From Verrucomicrobiota bacterium (GTDB taxonomy: Bacteria; Verrucomicrobiota; Verrucomicrobiia; Verrucomicrobiales; DEV007), in contig JAHDIL010000096.1 of assembly GCA_020630835.1 (NCBI GenBank), forward strand, positions 1-6,793: a DNA stretch of 6,793 nt, written 5' to 3'. Below the pieces are notes generated by a model. That model was not told the origin of the DNA. It searched no databases and was given only the letters and a program-made list of their open reading frames with translations. Made by a program: the position numbers and the translations under genes. Position 1 is the stretch's first letter, and every line of letters begins with the position of its first letter. This document shows, piece by piece, positions 6,720 through 6,793 of this stretch.

Positions 6720-6793
6720 TTGGTATCCGAGTCGTTTTCTATTGATCTCATCACCCTTTTTATCCTACTACTTTTGCTATACATGGCTAAGCT
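6720..6793 (+). CDS. Possible 5' end of the next gene, cut by the right edge
   Basis: After the carA stop one frame stays open to the window end, with two in-frame candidate starts. TTG at 6720 would give a peptide with a strongly hydrophobic run (SIDLITLFILLLLLYMAK), like a membrane helix near the N-terminus. ATG at 6783 would give only Met-Ala-Lys and part of a fourth codon, and could be the start of any gene, carB included. The 68 bases from 6715 to 6782 are visibly AT-rich (about 37% G+C by count), which favours non-coding leader DNA and the ATG start, with the hydrophobic run a by-product of T-rich sequence. No Shine-Dalgarno sequence is present before either start. There is too little sequence to name a product. 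Confidence 0.3.
   Translation, partial: MVSESFSIDLITLFILLLLLYMAK

Noticed and set aside
6778..6783. TGCTATACA as an extended -10 element near the right edge
   Set aside because: A start from it would fall about 7 bases downstream, inside the candidate gene after ATG 6783, and no suitable -35 is positioned upstream.

Overview
The window looks like an ordinary bacterial chromosomal segment of housekeeping genes. Base composition is roughly balanced by eye. I see no mobile element, CRISPR array, tRNA, rRNA or phage gene, and nothing that amounts to a new defence or biosynthetic system. The organism cannot be named from the sequence alone. The style of CarA, TilS and UvrB, and the lack of Shine-Dalgarno sequences before every assignable start, would fit a member of the Verrucomicrobiota (PVC group). 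That is a low-confidence inference, not a match I could test.

Layout from left to right: (1) the 3' part of a plus-strand endonuclease/exonuclease/phosphatase-fold hydrolase, cut by the left edge (1-678). (2) A minus-strand pair, uvrB (2163-4325) followed by glpD (675-2150), 12 bases apart and probably co-transcribed. The glpD stop codon overlaps the stop of the left-edge hydrolase gene tail to tail. (3) An 87-base divergent spacer (4326-4412) that must hold the start signals for uvrB leftward and tilS rightward. (4) tilS (4413-5444) and, 82 bases later, carA (5527-6714), both on the plus strand. (5) An AT-rich tail after carA with a frame that stays open to the right edge and may be the beginning of the next gene.

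The genes cover separate core functions: nucleotide excision repair (UvrB), entry of glycerol-3-phosphate into central metabolism and respiration (GlpD), decoding of AUA by modified tRNA-Ile (TilS), and ammonia supply for carbamoyl phosphate in pyrimidine and arginine synthesis (CarA). They do not form one pathway.

The most notable oddity is an apparent insertion of about 45 residues in UvrB between the SATP motif and the RPTGLLDP motif. Smaller points are the non-Shine-Dalgarno starts, the tiny ATG-ATA-TAA reading frame abutting the glpD start, and the undecided gene at the right edge.
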